A stretch of DNA of 64,000 bases from Bretschneidera sinensis (lineage: Eukaryota; Streptophyta; Magnoliopsida; Brassicales; Akaniaceae), in the NCBI GenBank assembly GCA_023935145.1, contig CM043699.1, forward strand, positions 142,723,036 through 142,787,035. The letters are read 5' to 3'. Made by a program: the position numbers and the translations under genes. Shown piece after piece: positions 58,929 through 64,000 of the stretch. Numbering within the stretch: the stretch's first letter is position 1; every line of letters starts with the position of its first letter. The notes below the pieces were generated by a model. That model did no database searches, had not been told where the DNA came from, and worked only from the letters and a program-made list of their open reading frames with translations.

Positions 58929-60433
58929 CTACTCACCATAACCCCTATACCCTGTATCCATAGGCTTGACCGGCAACAAACCCGACTGTTTCTGCCTCCT
59001 CATCTCAATAATCTTCCTGTGCGAATTGGAGTGCACCTCGGCCGAGAAAGTCGGGCTGCTGGCGGGCCGGTACTCAGGCACTAACCGCCCGGACTTGTAC
59101 CTCACCCCACAAGCATTGCACAGCGTCTTCGGGCCCAAAGGCCCAGCCCGCCACTGCGGCGTCTTCTCAGCCCCGCAATGCTGGCACTTCCTACCGATAG
59201 TCATAGGCATCTTCGTATCCTTCGCGCTCTCTTGATGGGCCCACCAGCACCAGTTCTGGCCCGGACGGAGGTCACGGCGACCCCTGCGGCGACGCTTGCT
59301 GCGGGCCTTGACGGGCACGTGAAGGTTGGGGCAGCAGCTCATGATGATTCTGCTGCTGCCTCCGCTGCTTCTGTTACTCCCATTGCTGGTCACTGTGCCG
59401 GTGCTGTTAGTGCTGTTCTCGAGCACCGACACCGGGCTCTGCTGCTTGGGCGCCGAGCCCGGATGGCAAGAAAGGATATCGACAAATGTTTCCACCGCAG
59501 GGAATGCGTCTTTGTTCGATAGCCATTCCAATTCTTCCTCTGCAAATTCCTGGAAAATATTCAGATATGTAGTGTATATGAGTACAACACTCTTTTTTAG
59601 CTCTTCATACTCGAACTAGGTCTGAGTTGACTCCGTAACTCGTCCGAGATAAGGACGTACGTAGGATAAAATGGGACAAGTGTATGGAAGTAAAATGAGA
59701 GGGTTAATATTGACATTTCATGTGGAGTCTAGTTTGTCAAAGAATGAGACCTTCAGTTGTGGTGGACATTTATTGGTACAGGTCTAACCTTCCGAGCGAC
59801 AGCTCAGAGAGAACAATGACCCATTCAAAAACAATGTACCAAAAATACCCCTGAATCAACTCCCACAATTTGAGGCTCGCAAATGTCATAAATTATCCAA
59901 AGTGCGAAGGTTTCGCAGGGGCAAAATTGTCTTCGCGAGATGCGTGCACCTATCACGATATGACGTGCACAAATCAGTATTCGGTAACCAATCTATTTCA
60001 GTTTCAAAAATATTGGTATACCATTCAATGCCGTCTGCTTTGACTCAGCAGAGTCACTGACTCGGGAAAACTCACCGAGTCGACTCGGGTAAACTCGCCG
60101 ATTCGACTCGGTTCCCACCTAGCCCTACCGAGTCCGGCCCCAATTACGCAAAAAACCACCGAAATCGGCCGATTTAGCGCCGAACTCGGCCACCCTTTAG
60201 CACAGAAACCCTAAAATGAAGACAAAAGGAAATGATTATCATAGACTTACAGGTAACGAACGGGCAGGGTCATCCGGGTCCAAAACATCGAAGGAAGCCG
60301 GGCCAAGCCCATTAGGGTTAAGAGAAGGGAGAGCCTTTCTGGGTTTCTCTTCATCGTCGTCTTCCTCACCTAAGTCCGAGGAGAAGTCCAGGAGTTCGTC
60401 CATGAAACCAGCTGCTGTGTCCAGAGACTCCAT
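58929..60433 (-). CDS. GATA1: GATA transcription factor 1-like, two exons
   Basis: Exons 60433-60251 and 59549-58929 (intron 701 bp, phase 0) give 267 residues. The N-terminus is acidic ([19 protein letters not shown]). The conserved [20 protein letters not shown] block spans the splice. Then come SPVSVLENS and a Ser/Asn-rich stretch, IIMSCC, and a basic nuclear-type segment [14 protein letters not shown]. The zinc finger CQHC-X18-CNAC (about residues 183-207) has the plant GATA core [19 protein letters not shown], followed by [20 protein letters not shown] and [16 protein letters not shown]. This order is that of Arabidopsis GATA1 (At3g24050), which binds (A/T)GATA(A/G) in light-related promoters. 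The stop codon lies inside a GGTGAGTAG sequence that resembles a splice donor, so a longer isoform is possible but not needed. Length is about that of Arabidopsis GATA1. Confidence 0.94.
60060..60111. repeat. 23-bp palindromic direct repeat in the GATA1 intron
   Basis: ACTCGGGAAAACTCACCGAG plus TCG (60060-60082) is followed by the near-copy ACTCGGGTAAACTCGCCGAT plus TCG (60083-60105) and a third partial ACTCGG. The junctions form CGAGTCGACTCG palindromes. The surrounding 60030-60190 is unusually GC-rich for an intron. Confidence 0.8.
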
Positions 60434-63297
60434 TTCTAGTTTTCTAGAGAGAAAAAGAGAAAACCCTTGTTGGGCTTTCGTTTTAGATAGAGAAAGGAAA
60501 GGAGTCCTTACAGAAATAATAAAAGAGTTTTTGACAGAGAAAGTAAAGAGGTTGCCTCCCTACCTTACTTTCTTTTGGCTAATATTATCAGAATCACGAA
60601 CAGCGTTTTGAGGGATTTTTTCTTCTCTCTTTTGGTTGGAACGAGGGGGTGTCGATTTTTTTGCCTTTTTTTTCTTTCGTTTTTCCTTTTCTATAATGAG
60701 ATATGTTAAGTTGTTTCGACTATTCATTCGTTCTCATGGAGCCCCAATAGTAGCCCTCCAACAACGAAAAGTCAAATGCTTTCAACTAATCATGATGAGT
60801 AGGGTCCAGTAAACGATAATTAAGGAGTGGACAGACTAGTACAGTGTCCTTGATGAACGTGATTGTATAGTGAGGTTATTATGGGGATTTTAAGTTTCTG
60901 AAAATATTAAAGAAAAGTAAAGGGTGGGCTACTAACGCCAACGGCCTGCCTTATCTGGAACGGCCTTAACGATGCCACTCTACAAATAAGCCAAAAGATC
61001 CCACGTCAAACGTCTAATCAAAACTTGACACGTGGAGATTGGTTTAGATTTTTCTTTTTTAAATTTTAAATTTTTTTATCTCTCCGACACCGCACGTGGC
61101 GACGAAGATCTTGTGATTTGTAGTTACCTCGTCCATGGTTTAGACTTATAGGTATTAACTCTTTTTTAAAATTTGATAGTGTTTGGCGAATGTATGTGGT
61201 GGGGTCCACTATCCATTGCATAGTATGCATGTTTGCATGTGAGTGAGGCCCACAAATCCTAAAATACTGGAAAAAAATTTGTTTTGCGTGATCGAATGCA
61301 AAACAAAAGTTTTATTCCATATAAATTTTTAAAATTATTAATTGAAAGTATTAAAAGATATTATTAATAAATTTTTTAAAAATTATTAATTAAGTTCTTA
61401 TTAATGTAAAAATTTTGTTTTATAATAATGAATTTATGTTAAATTTTTATTTACATTTGGTGCAAAACTCATTTTTGTATCAGAGTGAAAATTTTATTAG
61501 TAATTTCATAAATTTCATCAATAATGTCCGTACATATCAATTAAGTTTTAAAAAATTACCAATCAAGTTTTCACATATGTGCAAAATGATGTTTTACACC
61601 CGGTGCAAGTAATCATTTATCTAAATTTATATTACAAAAATTCATCTAATGATGAAATAAATTATTGTGTAATGTATTTTTCTTAAATTTTAACCAATAA
61701 TTTTTAATACACAAATCAACCAATTGTATTGAACATGTGAAGTTCAAGTGATTTCAATGAGTTTCATAATTTTGAACCTCTTTTTTTATGATTATTGCTT
61801 GCTTGTAACTTTGTAAGTGCATCTAAGGAATTTCTAAAATTATTCTTTGATGTAACATTACTTTTTTTCAACAAATTTTTACATATTTATTTTCTATCAG
61901 TTTCATTTTTAAAACTTATTAAAACCAAATTTAAAAGCGAAACAAAATAGTTAGATTATAAGAGAAATGGATAAAATAACTTTACGTTACGTTTAGTTGT
62001 TTGAATTTAAAGTTTAAAATTGAAATTGAAGTAAAATCATAATTTTTTTAAACACTAAATGAATTCATAACTCTTTGCTAAGAAGTGTTTGAATGTTCCT
62101 ACTGTACTAGAGTAGAGTGAAGCTTGATTGATAATCAAATGAATTCATAACTCTTTGTTAAGAAGTGTTATGGTTGAGTTCGAATCTTCCTATTGTAATA
62201 GGGTGAAGCTTGCTTGATAATCTTATGAATTATGACATATGTCTTACCCATACATAGGCACGTTGACACTACGTTAATAAATATTTCATTCTCACATTGC
62301 CATCATTTTATTTTGTACAAAAAAAAATATAGTACTTAAAATAATAAAGATTCCTATCAAAATAATAATAGTAAAAGTTTATTTTAGTTTATAATTTTAT
62401 AAAAGTAATTTGAAAAGTCTAGTAATTTTTTATGGGATATTATAATGAAACAACCTTTATATTTTATCATAGGTTGATTTCAATGTTCCCGTTACGTTTT
62501 AAATTCGATAAATTTATACCACACCATGTATTATAGGGAGTATCCAATATGCTTTTCAATGCACACGTGCAACCACATAATATCATATTTGAAATATGTA
62601 AAGATAATTTTGATAATATTTTTTCAAAATTGTCTTTGTGAATTATAAATTGAGCATTTAAAGATTTTGAGTTTCAAGAAGATAAAAGGGAGAAGAGATT
62701 TACAGTTGAAAATAACGGAGGACAAAATTATATTTTCATATTCAAATGAAGAGTCCGTGTATATGAATTTGATATGGTCTAAATTTTTATCAGAATAGAT
62801 TATTAGATTCTTTTATGTATTTATTAATTAAATTTAAAATATAAAAAAATTAAAACATAAATAAAATATAAAGGTATTTAATTATAGTAACCTAAATTTT
62901 ATATTATAAAATACAGTCTTTTTTTTAAAACCAAAGTTCAATCCAGTTTTGACTTTTCATCAATGAGAAATTGAGCAAAAATCAACCGCGTCGTATTAAA
63001 TATGCAAGTAACGTCGTCGTTTGAATCTCCTTTACAAAGTTCCCATTTTATCTATCATTCCACACGTGGCAGCCAGCAACAGCCCCACCTTCTACAACAG
63101 AAAATTTCCTCAGTGCTCAACTGAATGCATCAGTGTTTTCAGTTCAATCACAACTTGTTCTTAGTCCTGTAATCAGGTTTCAATAGACCCACAAAAACAA
63201 TAACCTTTTGTTTGGGTTTTTGGTTTCGAAATCGAAAAGCAAAAGGATACGACTTTTTGAACATTTATAGTTGTTCAAAAGAAGAAAAAAAAGGAAC
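60434..63297. other. Divergent promoter region between the GATA1 gene and the right-edge gene
   Basis: Starts with the GATA1 leader and promoter (AT/CT-rich to about 60700) and ends with the promoter of the plus-strand gene. CACGTGG occurs at about 61030 and 61093 and ACACGTGGCAG at about 63062; these are G-box-like sites. No coding sequence in between. Confidence 0.5.
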
Positions 63298-63421
63298 ATG
63301 CAGGGGTTGGCTGTTAGTAAGCCAGCACCGGTCATTTCAAGAGGGAAGCTTCCCTTGTTGGTTTTGGTAGACTCATTACCGTCTTCTCCTAGCATTTCAA
63401 GAAAGCCCATCTCTCCCTCAT
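63298..63421 (+). CDS. First exon of an unrecognised gene running off the right edge
   Basis: The ATG opens MQGLAVSKPAPVISRGKLPL, then LVLVDSLPSSPSISRKPISP and a final Ser codon, followed by the donor T|GTAAGT at 63421/63422. The segment is rich in Ser, Pro, Lys and Arg with no acidic residue but one, like a plastid transit peptide (inference). The rest of the window (63422-64000) reads as intron. The family cannot be named from this exon alone. Confidence 0.5.
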
Positions 63422-64000
63422 GTAAGTTTACTCTACATTTTCTTGTTTTTAATACTGTAATTTCGAATCTGAAATTCTGAATCCAAGAAGGAATATAATT
63501 TTATTTTAGTACTTATAATTGTATATAGTGTTTTCATTTGTTTCTTCAATTGAATTTGGATGGGTTTTAGTGGAAGTTAGGCTATCTGGGTTAGAAATTT
63601 TGGAGCCAATTAACATGTACCACTTCAGTTATTGATTAAGTGTTAGAATAAAAAGTCTGTGCACTGAACTGGGTTTTGCTGCTAATGTGACAGTGGACTA
63701 AAATTTGACCACATCTTTTGTTTTATTTTTCTTTTTTCAACTGTTAGGTATCTTGGTTGAAAAATTTGGAGGCAATGATAATTCAGTCAGTTTAAGACTT
63801 TAAGTATTACATGAGTCCATTCTTGGGGTTGGTGGATGTCTTGACTTTGTTTTTGGGGTGGCCATAGATGAATTTGGAGGTAGCTTGGAATTGTAACAGT
63901 TTTGCATAACCAAAATGCAAAATAGTTGCCAATGATTGGCATTAGGCTTATCAAATATTCAATGTGTTTTATGTTGCTGAATGAATGTAAAGACTATATG

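Noticed and set aside
59178..59619. Plus-strand frames opposite the GATA1 zinc finger
   Set aside because: Antisense of a GC-rich coding exon. No domain.
1..64000. tRNA, rRNA or other structural RNA genes
   Set aside because: No cloverleaf-like or rRNA-like sequence was noticed by eye. The TGGTATCAGAGC at 4710 is a retrotransposon primer-binding site, not a tRNA gene.

Overview
The window is nuclear DNA from a flowering plant, most likely a eudicot. Genes have many introns with GT/AG borders, spacers are AT-rich and full of small inverted-repeat elements, and every recognisable protein belongs to a plant family. These include a GATA1-type zinc finger, an LRR receptor kinase of the At2g33170/At5g63930 type, S-protein homologues and cell-wall glycine-rich proteins. 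The species cannot be told from the sequence. All exon borders given here were worked out by eye from reading frame, splice consensus and family knowledge.

Left part (1-9.7 kb): two minus-strand genes lie head to tail. The first is an eight-exon inosine triphosphate pyrophosphatase gene (1243-7978). Its introns hold a 5'-truncated LINE with a 15-bp target duplication, a 303-bp MITE with a 9-bp target duplication, and a TRIM/foldback cluster. Its first exon carries a tandem duplication that spans the start codon. The second is a small three-exon LEA-like gene (8708-9534).

Repeat and glycine-rich block (10.5-19.6 kb): a complete LTR element without coding capacity (10592-13761; 595-bp LTRs, 5-bp target duplication AATTG) has an interior built of two GC-rich tandem arrays (about 107 bp x 10 and 53 bp x 4). 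It ends about 340 bp upstream of a glycine-rich secreted protein gene. Two further unlike glycine-rich secreted proteins follow, one on each strand.

Middle (21-29 kb): a seven-exon plus-strand gene for a 1008-residue helical protein, probably the plant C1orf112/FIRRM homologue FLIP (partner of FIGL1 in recombination). It has a consensus E2F site upstream of the start. Its second intron looks U12-type, with an odd 3' end.

29-45 kb is gene-poor and repeat-rich. It holds an S-protein homologue gene, a second one about 6.5 kb on, then a broken tandem copy and a fragment of the same family. A pair of PIF/Harbinger-like elements in opposite orientation (31.8 and 54.5 kb) shares a short open frame.

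Right part (45-64 kb): the LRR receptor kinase gene (minus, two exons), a LINE remnant, the second PIF-like copy, a GATA1 transcription factor gene (minus, two exons), and the first exon of a gene that runs off the right edge.

The genes do not form a pathway; this is an ordinary stretch of plant chromosome. The most unusual points are the minisatellite-filled LTR element, the U12-like intron, the start-codon duplication with a 10-nt microexon in the ITPase gene, and the shared open frame in the PIF-like pair.
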